Below, one piece after another: positions 1 to 9,719 of a stretch of 50,971 bases of DNA. Source of the stretch: Salisapilia sapeloensis. Taxonomy: Eukaryota; Oomycota; Peronosporomycetes; Peronosporales; Salisapiliaceae. The notes under the pieces were generated by a model that did not search any database, was not told the DNA's origin, and was given only the letters and a program-made list of their open reading frames with translations. Location of the stretch: NCBI GenBank assembly GCA_023334545.1, contig JAADVB010000131.1, forward strand, positions 1 through 50,971. The letters are read 5' to 3'. Position 1 is the stretch's first letter. Each line of letters starts with the position of its first letter. A program made the position numbers and the translations under genes.

Positions 1-22
1 ACCTCACGCTCTATTCCTTCCT

Positions 23-1033
23 TCAGACTACCTTGACGATGATCTTGCCAGAGCTCTTGCCAGAGTACAAGTGCTCCACTGCGTCCGGCACCGACTCGAT
101 ACCCACGAAACTCGACGCGTCCAACCCAGGCTTCAGCTTTCCAGCTTCCACGAGCTTCAATAATCGAGCCATGTGCTCCTGGTAATGCTCCGCGTACTTT
201 AGCCAAGGAGCGCCACGCAAAGTAGCAGAGCGATGCAATAGCGCATCCGCGAGCTTATGGAGCTCAATTGTAGGCTTTTCACCAGTGACGTATCCAGAGA
301 TAAATCCGAAAATGATGACGCGACCGCCGATCGCGACGTTCTCGACTGCAGCTCGAAGCAGTTCACCGCCGACGCAGTCAAAGACGAGATTGATACCGCT
401 CGGATACTCTTTCTTTAGAACCTCAGCAGTATTTTCCTTTTTGTAATTGATAACACGGTCGCAACCGAGAGATTTTAGCATTTCTGCCTTCTCTGGCGTG
501 CTGCAAGTACCAATGACATGGTTGCCAGCGAGTTTCGCCAGTTGCACAGCCAGCTGACCGGACGCTCCGGCGGCAGCAGTCACCAAGACAGTTTCATTCG
601 TTGCCATCTCCCCAGCGTATTCTAGCGTCATGGATGCAGAAGCACCACACACCATGAGTGGCATGAGCTCAGGCCGGATTGCGTCGACTTTAGTGACCCT
701 GGTCGCCGGCACTTCGACGTACTCGGCAAAAGCTCCAACAGCCGAGTAGACGACTGTGTCTCCAACTTGGAATCCAGCCACATTCTTTCCTACTTCTTCG
801 ATGACGCCCATTCCATCGAGGCCACAGCCGTGTGGAGGCGGTCCTTCGGTGTATGCGCCATTAGTGATATTGAGATCCGTAGCGTTGATACCAACGTAGT
901 GGTTTTTCACAACAATCGTGTCGTCATGCGCTGTCGGATGGACAGAGTCCTCGACCAAGTGGGTCGACTTGCGGAAGTCCATGGACTCTGTGTGCACTTC
1001 CCATCGCTTCATCGTCTGCGGTTTGGATGCCAT
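23..1033 (-). CDS. PTGR3/ZADH2-like zinc-independent quinone oxidoreductase
   Basis: A 336-residue member of the medium-chain dehydrogenase/reductase superfamily, closest by eye to prostaglandin reductase 3 (ZADH2), which reduces activated C=C bonds with NADPH. It has an N-terminal GroES-like domain (the GVNATD-like turn appears as GINATD), then a Rossmann fold with the nucleotide-binding motif AAAGASGQ and downstream GTCS, GCDRVINY and GFISGY motifs typical of this subgroup. No structural or catalytic zinc ligand set is seen. I placed the start at the ATG at 1033 (MASKPQT), because the core homology begins a few residues later. The frame is open further upstream to an ATG at 1129, which would add 32 residues that look non-conserved and contain acidic residues, so they do not resemble a mitochondrial presequence. 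No introns are needed. Family call is fairly sure; physiological substrate unknown. Confidence 0.87.
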   Translation of the reverse strand: MASKPQTMKRWEVHTESMDFRKSTHLVEDSVHPTAHDDTIVVKNHYVGINATDLNITNGAYTEGPPPHGCGLDGMGVIEEVGKNVAGFQVGDTVVYSAVGAFAEYVEVPATRVTKVDAIRPELMPLMVCGASASMTLEYAGEMATNETVLVTAAAGASGQLAVQLAKLAGNHVIGTCSTPEKAEMLKSLGCDRVINYKKENTAEVLKKEYPSGINLVFDCVGGELLRAAVENVAIGGRVIIFGFISGYVTGEKPTIELHKLADALLHRSATLRGAPWLKYAEHYQEHMARLLKLVEAGKLKPGLDASSFVGIESVPDAVEHLYSGKSSGKIIVKVV

Positions 1034-1713
1034 CTCTTCTCTTGTGTCCGTCAAAGCAAATTGGGAAATGATTGTCAAAGCATCGGATATCGTAATCACT
1101 TTATCGGTTATATTGTGGACATTGGACATTTGTATGGGAAGACTCGAATAAAAAGGTGTATTTATCTTCAATGCGTTGTTGAAGTCAAACTATTTTGAAG
1201 CTTGTGCACGATTGATTAGCTTGAACTCGGGCAATGAAATAGATCCGTAAATGGGTCTTCTTACTCAAAGTGATGAGCAGTAGCTCATGACTGGATTTTG
1301 CGTATCAAAAAGTCAAAGTGATACGACAGGTTCGAACGCTCTTCAGTTTTCAGAACGATGCTATCGGCGTCGTGTACACTTCGAGCGTTGAGAAAGATTT
1401 CGAAAGGGCATCACGGAGCACATCCGTACTCAAATCTTTAGTAGAACTTCTTTGCTGATGATCTGCATATTGTCAGTAGCATGGTGCAACAAGTCTTTCT
1501 GAATAATAGCATACGTGCCATGCAATAGAGTTTTCTTACAGCTTGTACTGTACCATTAATTCGTTGTTTATTATTCATCGATAGCACCGCATCCCAAAAC
1601 ATATTCTCATTTCCATTTACATGTTTGCACTTGGTGAACTTGCATCGCTGATGGATTGCTTTCAAACAGACTGATCCTATATTTGGAATCAAATTGGTCA
1701 AGCAACACTATAG
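1034..1713. other. Intergenic, divergent promoter region
   Basis: This stretch lies between two divergently transcribed genes. It is AT-richer than the flanking exons. A minus-strand open frame at 1438-1701 begins with a non-ATG codon and has no recognisable domain. I see no further gene, RNA or repeat here. Confidence 0.5.
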
Positions 1714-3276
1714 ATGACAATTCCTGCTTCCAATGTCGCTATACCCGAGACTGTTCCACCCAATTGCAAACGAACAAAATCCTTACATGGAGAGAATAGT
1801 TGCCATGCGCATACTCACATACGCTTTGTCAAGCTACCGCATAATTCTCTCCTCTCCCCTCTGCCTCTTGCTAGCGTACACTTTTCTAGTGTACCACCGA
1901 AGGCTGGCTCTAAACGGTCTACCCCATCAAGTGTCCAAGCTATCCGCAAAAAGTTCCAGCAAGGATTGCAAAGCAACAACAAAGGCAGTAGACGCGAATA
2001 CACGTCGAAAGTGATAACCAAAGAGGAAGCTTACGAAGACAAAACCAGATATTTATATTTTGCCATGAAGTACGGACCTCTCCACGCAGACATTTACCAA
2101 AGAAGCGAACTACCAGGTCGAAGTTACGCATACATCGTCAAAGTGCGAGCGTGTCGGCTCCAAAAGTGGATCCGGAAGCTGCTTGCCAAGATACATCAAC
2201 GCCGCATTCATAATCATAGCGTCACTGCTATTGAATGGATATTCCGCAGAGGCGTCGCTGAGTGTATGCACACACTTCATCTGAATACGCTTGTTCCTTT
2301 TCTTTCAAGGAGCAGCAATAGGTATCGTTTGCAGACAATGATGAGACGATGGAAGCAATACACTTCACTGAGTCTTCGTGTGCGTATATCTCGCAGAGCA
2401 CTATGTCATCGCCAAACGGAGTCTTGCTTTATCGCTTGGCTGAACTACCTGTCAAGACGCAAGATGACCGTCGTACTGGTAACCTTACAACGTCGACGCA
2501 CCTTGCTTTATAATGGACTCGCCTTTTGGAAGTTGAGGTACCAGTTGCATGCATTCGCAAGACGTCAAATCTCGCAGTGGTGGCAAGAAGTTTATACTCG
2601 CCGCTGGTGGTCGTGGTGTCATGCCATAGCGCAACACCAAGTAGCTCGATATCTTCTTCAGAGGTGGATACGAGGGACACTGGCTCGCATTCGTGTGCAG
2701 GAACTTCGAGACGATGCTGCCATTCGTAAGTGTCTCGACAGTTGTGTCCATGTAGTAACTTGCGATGCATTGAGTCAGTTGCGTAGTACGAAACGAAGGG
2801 AGATATTAACGAAGGAAGTGGAGTGGAATCAACGAGAGACGGATGACATTCTGTCAGCGGAAGCGATCGTCATGGAGCAGGCTTCTCGAGATTTAAAGCG
2901 AGTAGTTCGAAACAACACACGCCGACGAGTCGATAGGATTGTGCAAAAGCTACTAGCAGACTCTGCTTTGACACAAACGAACAGACAGCTGAAAGCATTG
3001 GAAGAAGTGGCTATACAAGCAGTAGTTACCGACATGAAGAGAGCTGCGAGAGAAGAGGTAGTAGTACGCCTAGCTCCTTTTCGACCTAGTAGCGTAGGCT
3101 GTATCGTATGCTACGTTCAAGATATCTACTCTGATCCGATTTTAAGCATCCCTCATGACTGTCGAGAGTGTAATGCAACGCATGCCAATGTCCGTACTGC
3201 TCTGCAATGCATAGACGAACATGAAGCGTCTTTTTACGACAACAACCAAAAGAAAGTAGGCTTGTATTTGTACTAG
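1714..3276 (+). CDS. IQ-motif / Sfi1-like repeat protein, unknown role
   Basis: A 520-residue basic protein. After an unstructured N-terminus (about 1-105) comes an Arg/Trp-rich helical region (about 140-345). It contains one perfect IQ consensus, LQRWIRGTLAR at 315-325, and an IQ-like LQKWIRKLLAK at 149-159. Between them are spaced Trp-containing segments (RRWKQY, IAWLNYLSRR, LAFWKLR) that resemble the centrin-binding repeats of Sfi1 and of human SFI1-like proteins. A coiled-coil-prone stretch follows (about 370-450). The C-terminus has two CxxC pairs (near 455-485) that could bind metal. IQ motifs bind calmodulin or centrin, so a centrosome, basal-body or cytoskeletal role is a reasonable inference but is not shown. 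The ATG at 1714 is the first in frame. The weakly conserved first 100 residues could hide an unrecognised 5' intron. Confidence 0.65.
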   Translation: MTIPASNVAIPETVPPNCKRTKSLHGENSCHAHTHIRFVKLPHNSLLSPLPLASVHFSSVPPKAGSKRSTPSSVQAIRKKFQQGLQSNNKGSRREYTSKVITKEEAYEDKTRYLYFAMKYGPLHADIYQRSELPGRSYAYIVKVRACRLQKWIRKLLAKIHQRRIHNHSVTAIEWIFRRGVAECMHTLHLNTLVPFLSRSSNRYRLQTMMRRWKQYTSLSLRVRISRRALCHRQTESCFIAWLNYLSRRKMTVVLVTLQRRRTLLYNGLAFWKLRYQLHAFARRQISQWWQEVYTRRWWSWCHAIAQHQVARYLLQRWIRGTLARIRVQELRDDAAIRKCLDSCVHVVTCDALSQLRSTKRREILTKEVEWNQRETDDILSAEAIVMEQASRDLKRVVRNNTRRRVDRIVQKLLADSALTQTNRQLKALEEVAIQAVVTDMKRAAREEVVVRLAPFRPSSVGCIVCYVQDIYSDPILSIPHDCRECNATHANVRTALQCIDEHEASFYDNNQKKVGLYLY

Positions 3277-3297
3277 TACCTAGCAATCACCAAAGAG

Positions 3298-4314
3298 TCA
3301 AATGACAGCCTCTTCATCTTCATCCGGAACGTCTTCGTCTTCCACTTCATTCGCCTTCATATCTCGTTGAAACTCCAGACCTGCTTCCGTCTGATCCATC
3401 GCTGCGTTGCGGATGGGTCCAGGCACTTGCGTGTTCTCAAACGTCGGCAGAGCGAGCCCGAACGCCTGGGCCACAGCTTGACCAGCAGCTAGCGCTGCGC
3501 CGGTCATGGCATTGGACATGGCTGTCCGGAAGACCTCTTGCTGCTCTCGACTCAGATTCCTGGCTGGAATCAACGGAAGAGGAAGGGACGGAGTGGCCAT
3601 CCGAAGCGCACTTGGGTCGTCTACATCCGGCCAGATGCGAGATCGCTTGGAGCTCAGGCCGTCTACTAGATCGTCTTCTGTCCTCCTCTCGGGGTCCATG
3701 TCCGCCAGCGATGGCGTTGTGGTACTTGCATAACCTTCCTTCTTGAGCTTGGCTTTAAAATTCACAACGTCTCGAGGCAGAACGAGCGTGTTGGGGTCTT
3801 CATGCACGAGCTGCTGGTGGATTTGAATCGGCGGTACATTCGGTCCCATCTCTCGAATGCGCTGCTCTTGTGCTGGTGTCAGTTTCCGGAAGCATGGATG
3901 GTCTCTCGGGTTTTTGAAAGGCTCGTGATTGTGCGTGCTATTGCCGTGCTCAATGCGCCATCGACGGTCGTTGAGCCGACGCAGGACCACCGTAAAGGGA
4001 CAACCGCATAGCCGAGAAGGCGTTTTCGGATGACGCTGGACTGCGTGGGAGACGTAGGTTCCGCCTCGATCGCATCCGATGACAGCTCGCTTCAAAACGC
4101 GGTCTTTCGTGCACTTGGACCGCTGCTTTCGAATGCCGTAGCCAGCAGTTCGAGCATGCTGTCGAACGGCTTCGTACGCGTCGTCGAAAGTGGGGTAGAC
4201 GGCCTCAGGTGGAGGTGCCATGGACATTTCGATCGGGTGCGGAGAGTATGGGGCCGGCGGAGAGTCGTCACCGCTGGCGCCCATCTTAAGCTCGGCGTCT
4301 CCATTTTCGTTCAT
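3298..4314 (-). CDS. FAR1/MULE-type WRKY-GCM1 zinc-finger protein, no transposase core
   Basis: A 338-residue protein with one recognisable domain, a FAR1-type DNA-binding domain at about residues 40-131. It begins YPTFDDAYEAV, continues with CDRGG at 81-85 and CGCPF at 103-107, and ends with HNHEP at 128-132. These are the C/C/H/H ligands of the WRKY-GCM1 zinc finger that sits at the N-terminus of Mutator-like (MULE) transposases. The following segment (about 138-195) also looks like the region after this domain in MULEs. The DDE catalytic domain is missing. Instead there is a disordered segment, an Ala-rich helix and an acidic tail. This suggests a domesticated transposase fragment acting as a DNA-binding regulator. 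It is convergent with the IQ protein, with stop codons about 20 bp apart. The reading frame is intact, which argues against a decaying remnant. Confidence 0.75.
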   Translation of the reverse strand: MNENGDAELKMGASGDDSPPAPYSPHPIEMSMAPPPEAVYPTFDDAYEAVRQHARTAGYGIRKQRSKCTKDRVLKRAVIGCDRGGTYVSHAVQRHPKTPSRLCGCPFTVVLRRLNDRRWRIEHGNSTHNHEPFKNPRDHPCFRKLTPAQEQRIREMGPNVPPIQIHQQLVHEDPNTLVLPRDVVNFKAKLKKEGYASTTTPSLADMDPERRTEDDLVDGLSSKRSRIWPDVDDPSALRMATPSLPLPLIPARNLSREQQEVFRTAMSNAMTGAALAAGQAVAQAFGLALPTFENTQVPGPIRNAAMDQTEAGLEFQRDMKANEVEDEDVPDEDEEAVI

Positions 4315-4951
4315 GATACTGCTGTTCGGGGGGTATGGAGAAGATTATGGAATGGTCTGGATGAAAGCTGCTCGGAAAAAGTATGTCTTCTTTATGTAGA
4401 AGCTTGTATGGTATAGAAGGCATTGTTTGTCGGGACGGAAGAAATGGGTGGTAGCGTTATCTCGAGTGGCAGAGATCTTGAAGCGATGGAAGTGTTGCTG
4501 CGGACGATGGAAATGACATGTATCAAGCCTTTTCAGCACACGAGGCCATTTGTAGATCTGTTAGGAGTGTCGTCTTATCGAGAACGATTGCATCGGAGTT
4601 TGTATCTGCAAACTTGATACGTAGTTAAGAGAAGAATTCCATTTCGTAAGTTAATGCTTTGCCGCCACTTCCACGTATACAGTCGGGAATGGACAATGTG
4701 ATAGTAGCATAAGTACGAGTTGTCGTGTTCTGGCATCACACGGGGGAAAACTCTCCTCATGCGTGGCCAAGTTCCAGAATTTCATATCTACATGGACAAT
4801 GAATTTAAAATATGTACATAAACATATTCAAATATTCCACAACGTCCCAAGTAGGAAATGGAGTTGATCAAGTGTCTGCTCACATTTAATCTTACGATCA
4901 AGAGCACGGACGAGTAGGTGTCAACGCAGCAAGTTGTGCTAAAAGTATATC
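4315..4951. other. Intergenic, divergent promoter region
   Basis: About 640 bp between the FAR1-like gene (minus) and DNAJC3 (plus). It is AT-rich towards the DNAJC3 side, with a TATA-poor sequence and no open frame with recognisable content. Confidence 0.5.
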
Positions 4952-6788
4952 ATGGGAGCTCTACGAGCCTTAGTGGGGGCCATTGCGACTGCCTCTGTCA
5001 TCCTGTATCAAGTACGTGCTCCTAGTACTGCATCCACGACGCTACACGTACTCATGTCTTTGGTGTTTGCTAGCCGGTCGCCGGTGCGGAGTCTGTGGGC
5101 AAAGTCCGCGTCGAGGCTGAGAACGCCTTTGTGAATGGACAGGTCAAAGAGGTATGTAGGCTACAGCTTTGGCTTGCTCGAGGTGCTAACGTCTGTGCGT
5201 AGTCCATTTCGCTCTTCTCGAAACTGATTGACATGGAACCCGACAATGAACGCAACTACTACAAGCGCTTCCGAGCGTACTTGAGTGAACGCAAGTACAC
5301 GTCAGCCTTGTCAGACTTGACGTCCGCACTTGAAGTGAACCCCACGTACAAGCAGGTGCGGTCGATCTCTTTCCATCTTTAGCGTTTCAAATCTAAAAAG
5401 AGTCTTCCTGTAGGGTCTATCTCAACGTGGCAAGCTAAGGATGATGCTCGGCTATTGCTCAGATGCTGTTATGGATCTGGACAAAGCAGTCCGGTATGTT
5501 CGTACGTGCCGATAGATGATGCGAATACGTACTAAGAGCGAATGTAGGAACTATCCGGACGACACGAGTATGCGAAAGCAGTTGACAAAAGCAAAGGAAT
5601 GCGCTATGAAACTGGACAAGGCGGAGAAAGCACAGGTATACTTGTATCCTAGCACATCCCTTGACTGGGAATTTTACTTTCGAGAGTAGAGTCGTGGAGA
5701 CTACGCGACGGCATACGAACTGCTCACTTCTGTCATTGACGAGACAGCCTTCTCCAGCACCACGCTTCTCCTCGATCGCGCTCAACTCAGGTATTATCCT
5801 CTCTCTTTCCCATCCACTATCCTCCTACTCACGAACTACTAGTGTCTCCATGGGTCAGCCGTACGACGCCGTCGCCGACCTCGGATCTCTCCTCAAACTC
5901 GACTCGAACAACCTAAACGCGCTGCAGTTGCGAGGCGAAGTGCTATACTCTCTAGGCGACCCTCAGTCGCTCGAAGCAGCTCAGACGCACTTTCGACAGG
6001 GCTTGCACTCGGACCCGGAGCACACTGGTCTCAAGACCTTGTACCGTCGTCTGAAGAAGCTGTTGAAAGCCATCAGTCGAGGTCACGCGGCCACGACCGA
6101 GAACAAGTTTGAGGACGCCGTGGGTCATTGGAAGGATGCCTTGGCCGTCGATCCGACTCACAAGAACTTGAATAAAGACCTGTACTTGTTCCTCTGTGAA
6201 GCGCAGCTCAAGGCGAAGCAGTATAGCGAGGCGGAGAAAAGTTGTCGAAAGACACTGGCGATCGACTCGAAGAACGCCAAGGCGCATGCCAAGATGAGCC
6301 AAGTCCACTTGGCGTTGGAGGCGTATGATGACGCTGTGCGGAGTGCAAAGGAAGCGGTCGAGTTGGAAGACTCGAAGGAGTACCAGGAGCTCCTCCACAA
6401 GGTTGAGACGGCGCTAAAGCAGAGCAAGAACAAGGACTACTACAAGATCCTCGGTGTCTCAAGAGACGCGTCGACGAAAGAGATCAAGAAGGCGTATCGG
6501 AAGTTGGCGCTCGAGTGGCACCCGGATAAACATGGAGATGAGACGAGGGAGCAGGCGACCAAAAAGTTTAACGACATTTCGGAAGCGTACGACATCTTGT
6601 CGAATGACGAGGAACGCGCCAAGTACGACCGAGGCGAGATGGACGAGCCGCAGGGTGGTAATGGGTTTGGCAATGGTGGCCACGGATTCCCGTTCGGAGG
6701 CAGTCCGTTCGGTCGGGGTTTCCGGACTGGTGGTGGTTCCCAGTTCTTCCAACAAGGTGGACGTACGTTCCAATTTAACTTTGGGTAG
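4952..6788 (+). CDS. DNAJC3: ER co-chaperone p58IPK: TPR repeats plus J domain
   Basis: Seven exons join in frame: 4952-5011, 5074-5151, 5203-5355, 5414-5493, 5548-5635, 5690-5790 and 5843-6788, giving 501 residues (human DNAJC3 is 504). All six introns are GT-AG and 51-62 nt long, clustered in the 5' half. The first 24 residues or so form a hydrophobic signal peptide, placing the protein in the ER lumen. Residues about 40-375 are TPR repeats; one clear repeat pair reads [11 protein letters not shown] and [13 protein letters not shown]. The J domain spans about 385-452, with the catalytic HPD at 413-415, followed by a Gly/Phe-rich tail. The family binds unfolded protein and delivers it to the ER Hsp70 BiP through the J domain. 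Match in length, domain order and signal peptide makes the call strong. Splice boundaries are inferred from frame continuity and consensus only. Confidence 0.93.
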
Positions 6789-6871
6789 AAAGTGGAAATA
6801 CATGCATTGGCATTGACACGACATGTTTAAAAAGTTCTTGATATGGCTTTCGATCGCCACGTTGCTAGTTC

Positions 6872-8185
6872 CTATACGTCCCAATCCATGCAGTAGCTCG
6901 TCATGTCGGACTCGGTGATACTCCTCTCACATGCGTCAACAGCACACGTGCCAGTCTCTGCTCGGATCAAATCACCGACGATGGCGGCAGTGTTCCCAGA
7001 CATCGCCGCCTTTTGTAAACAGTGCTCGCAGAACGACAGGACTTTGGGGAGGACCATCCCTCGTACGGATGGATAGTGGAACGTCTCCTTCTTTAAACAC
7101 TTGTGGCAAACGTACTGGAAACAGAGCTTGCAAGACCGCTCGGTTCCCTTTCGAGCACCGAAGCGCTGGCCGGCGGGCTTTCGACAGGTAACGCAGACGT
7201 GGCGCGTGGATACGCCACCAGAGCCCATGATGGCGCTGTCGTGGATCAATTCCATCGGCTTTCTATGCTTGAGCTGAAGGAGGGCCGCAAGTTTCTTCAT
7301 CCGACCGCATTTGGCGTACAAAGCAGAGGAGAGGATGGCGTCGCAGGCCGACTTGACGACAGCCGCGCGCATGAGGCCGCCTGCCGGGTTCAAGTACGCT
7401 CGAATATGGGCATTGACTGTGTTCTCCTTGGTCTGCTTATAAATTCCGCAAATGGACATGTTGCCTCTGATCTTGTCCGGGAGCTCGTGCGTCTGAGGCA
7501 AGTGGATCGAATGCAAGAGGTGATAACCGACCTTGTCACCATTTTGGAGCTCTTTGATGCCACTGCTTTCAATGTAGACAAAGTCTCGGTTCTTGAAGAG
7601 TGCTCGCAGGTGCAGACGCTGGCCTTTGTCTACCCACTTGATCTCGGAAGAGTCGAAAGGTTTCTCCGGTGTGGGCGACTTCAACGACTCTAGCACTGCG
7701 CAGTCTGCGAGGTAGTCTTTTGCGTAAGATGTCTTGACACGCATGTCGTCAACACCTGGGTTGCTCAGACCATACATGAAGTCATTTAGCTTGCCGTCAA
7801 CTTCGCCAACGACGAGAAAGTTTGGTACATTGTCCGATGGTGGCGAAGGCTCCATCGCTTGCTTTATCCGTTCCGTAAACCGAACTTTACGAGTGCCATT
7901 CTCCGAGTAGTCGCTCCCACTTTGACTACTGCCGCTGCGGTTTTGGAAACGCAGCCACGAACGTGATGCCTCCTTGCGTTCAAGGTACGCGTGGAGACCA
8001 TTTTGCGTCTTGATGTACTTCCACTGGTTGGAATTGATTGCTTTACCACTTTCCGCGAACTGGGTGTAGTCATCGATGGTGTTTTTCACAAAGACCTGGG
8101 AGATGTACTCGAGAGAATTTACATCTTCTGGAGACAATTCCAGTCGCCCGAATGGACTGGAGTACGTCTGCGGTCCTCGAGGCAT
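6872..8185 (-). CDS. FYVE-like zinc-finger protein with START-like N-terminal region
   Basis: A 437-residue protein of a type greatly expanded in oomycetes. The N-terminal two-thirds has the length and pattern of a START-like lipid-binding fold, although this is only inferred. A C-terminal zinc finger has eight cysteines at about 331, 334, 352, 355, 360, 363, 386 and 389, with the C-x2-C spacing of FYVE domains. The core R(R/K)HHCR motif that contacts phosphatidylinositol 3-phosphate is replaced by TERSCK, so canonical PI3P binding is doubtful. The start is the ATG at 8185 (MPRGPQ); the open frame extends 12 codons upstream but has no other ATG. It is convergent with DNAJC3, leaving about 80 bp between stop codons. 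Confidence 0.8.
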   Translation of the reverse strand: MPRGPQTYSSPFGRLELSPEDVNSLEYISQVFVKNTIDDYTQFAESGKAINSNQWKYIKTQNGLHAYLERKEASRSWLRFQNRSGSSQSGSDYSENGTRKVRFTERIKQAMEPSPPSDNVPNFLVVGEVDGKLNDFMYGLSNPGVDDMRVKTSYAKDYLADCAVLESLKSPTPEKPFDSSEIKWVDKGQRLHLRALFKNRDFVYIESSGIKELQNGDKVGYHLLHSIHLPQTHELPDKIRGNMSICGIYKQTKENTVNAHIRAYLNPAGGLMRAAVVKSACDAILSSALYAKCGRMKKLAALLQLKHRKPMELIHDSAIMGSGGVSTRHVCVTCRKPAGQRFGARKGTERSCKLCFQYVCHKCLKKETFHYPSVRGMVLPKVLSFCEHCLQKAAMSGNTAAIVGDLIRAETGTCAVDACERSITESDMTSYCMDWDV

Positions 8186-8897
8186 CTTCTTTGTTGTGTG
8201 GGTTTCGAAAGAAATTGTCAAGTGTGACTCGGAAGACGATGTACGGCGGTACCGACTGGCGTCAGCGAAGTAGAAGCTTAGCCATTCTTACTCCAATATG
8301 CGTGACGCACGTAGCTGTATAGAACACTGGTCAGAAGGATCAAGCATTGTTGTTCGAACAATCAGACAGATAGCAAGCCTGCACATCCTATAATCTCCGA
8401 AGATGTTACGTTCGATCAGATGAAGAATGGGTTGCTTTGATAAAGTTCCAATTCGTGTGCTTGCGTACAAGCATATTGCTGCTTTGAAAGTCGAAAAGAA
8501 GTTTTCATTAAGCTTGGGTCTTCCCATTCGATTCTCTTTTCCAATCGCTGCCAAAGTTGACGGTCCTTCTGAAAGAAAGATGCGAGCGCTTGTCCGAATT
8601 GTAGCTACAATCCACCCAAAACAGGCTATCAGAAGATACGCAATGTAATGGAGGAGACTCGTTGCAGAGAAGGTGTCTGGATCCAGTGGCCAGTATGCAC
8701 TCCGCTGAGATGATACGACAATTAATCGAGTTGTCAGCGGAAACGGGAAGTGGATGATTTATATTTGTTTAATTTACGGCACTATTCTTGACGGAAGAAG
8801 GAAAGAACAACAGTGCAGTCGCATTCGTAGGATAAAAAGGGATGGAAATAGAAACGAGTTCAGGCAAAAAACCTTCGTCTGCAAAGCAAAAGTAATT
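8186..8897. other. Intergenic region upstream of FYVE-like gene
   Basis: About 710 bp, AT-rich towards its right end. Open frames of 73-94 codons occur on both strands but show no domain, no signal peptide and no coding-like composition. Nothing supported. Confidence 0.45.
8888..8891 (-). terminator. Pol III terminator of tRNA-Ser
   Basis: Four A on the plus strand, read as TTTT on the transcribed strand, lie 6 nt past the discriminator base of the tRNA-Ser gene. This is the minimal RNA polymerase III stop. Confidence 0.55.
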
Positions 8898-8978
8898 CGA
8901 CAGCTGTGAGATTCGAACTCACGCGGGTTGCCCCAATAGATTTCGAGTCTATCGCCTTAACCGCTCGGCCAAGCTGTC
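8898..8978 (-). tRNA. tRNA-Ser(CGA)
   Basis: An 81-nt gene on the minus strand. The acceptor arm GACAGCT pairs with AGCTGTC, followed by discriminator G. The D-arm contains GGCCGAGCGGTTAAGGC (A box), and the anticodon stem ATAGA/TCTAT encloses the loop CTCGAAA, giving anticodon CGA. A long variable arm and the T-arm with GTTCGAATC (B box) fit a class II serine tRNA. CCA is not encoded and there is no intron. A TATA-like element lies about 26 bp upstream (9004-9010). Confidence 0.95.
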
Positions 8979-9003
8979 TTACAATGACTGGTCATTTTAT
9001 TAG

Positions 9004-9010
9004 ATATAAA
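9004..9010 (-). promoter_or_regulatory. TATA-like element upstream of tRNA-Ser
   Basis: The minus strand reads TTTATATC 26 bp or so before the 5' end of tRNA-Ser(CGA). Together with a similar element before tRNA-Leu it suggests that upstream TATA sequences help Pol III in this organism, as in plants. Position is seen; function is inferred. Confidence 0.3.
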
Positions 9011-9137
9011 AATGAATTAGATTCGGTAGTTACGTCGTCTAGCGTAGGAGGAATTTGATTTTGAGCTCTTTTTACTTGTAACTTAAAGTAGTTGACTGCA
9101 CATGCACTCCGATCCATGTAGTAGATGTACTGAGACG

Positions 9138-9719
9138 TTATACACCAATAGACGACGAACTGTCTTCCTTGCATTTGCCATTTTTAGCAACGTACTCGGC
9201 AATCTTGGCTTGCTGCACCCTTCGCAAAATTGCATTCAACGCATAGATCTCGGCACGGCGTCTAGACCGTCTTTTTATGTTCTTCTCCTGCATGATTTTC
9301 GCCGTCGCTAACTTTTCTTCTCTCTCTCTTTCTTCCTGCATCTTTTTTTCATGCTCTAGCTTCCGAAGTTCTTTTACGCGACGCAGCGCCTTCTTCGCAC
9401 ACTCATTCGTCGCCCTGCATTGGCCACCAACGATTGTCATGTCAAAGCTTGAAGCTCTCTCACTCATTGCAGATATGTTGTCAATCGGTTGTGAACTTGC
9501 GTCAGCGTGTGTTGGTTCTGACGATATGGCCAAGGTTGCTTGGTTGTTGTAGTCACCGCTAGTATCCTCGGTAACGTCATCTCCATCTGCATTATCATCT
9601 TCACTTGGATGGTCATTGTGATCTGGTTCGTGCTCTGAAGATGTAGGTGACCGAGAGGTGAACGACGTCTGGCGTACTGCTCGAAAGGCAGCTCCACACG
9701 CAAATTCGGCATCTGCCAT
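9138..9719 (-). CDS. Small acidic/coiled-coil protein, unknown function
   Basis: A 193-residue open frame starting at the ATG at 9719 (MADAEF). I do not recognise it. Residues about 15-75 are Ser/Asp/Glu-rich and look disordered. Residues about 105-180 are strongly charged (runs of KK, EER, RRSRRR) and predicted by eye to form a long helix or coiled coil with a basic end that could be a nuclear localisation signal. The frame continues upstream without another ATG, so a 5' exon is possible. Its tail lies about 160 bp from the tRNA-Ser gene. Coding status is plausible but not certain. Confidence 0.5.
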   Translation of the reverse strand: MADAEFACGAAFRAVRQTSFTSRSPTSSEHEPDHNDHPSEDDNADGDDVTEDTSGDYNNQATLAISSEPTHADASSQPIDNISAMSERASSFDMTIVGGQCRATNECAKKALRRVKELRKLEHEKKMQEEREREEKLATAKIMQEKNIKRRSRRRAEIYALNAILRRVQQAKIAEYVAKNGKCKEDSSSSIGV

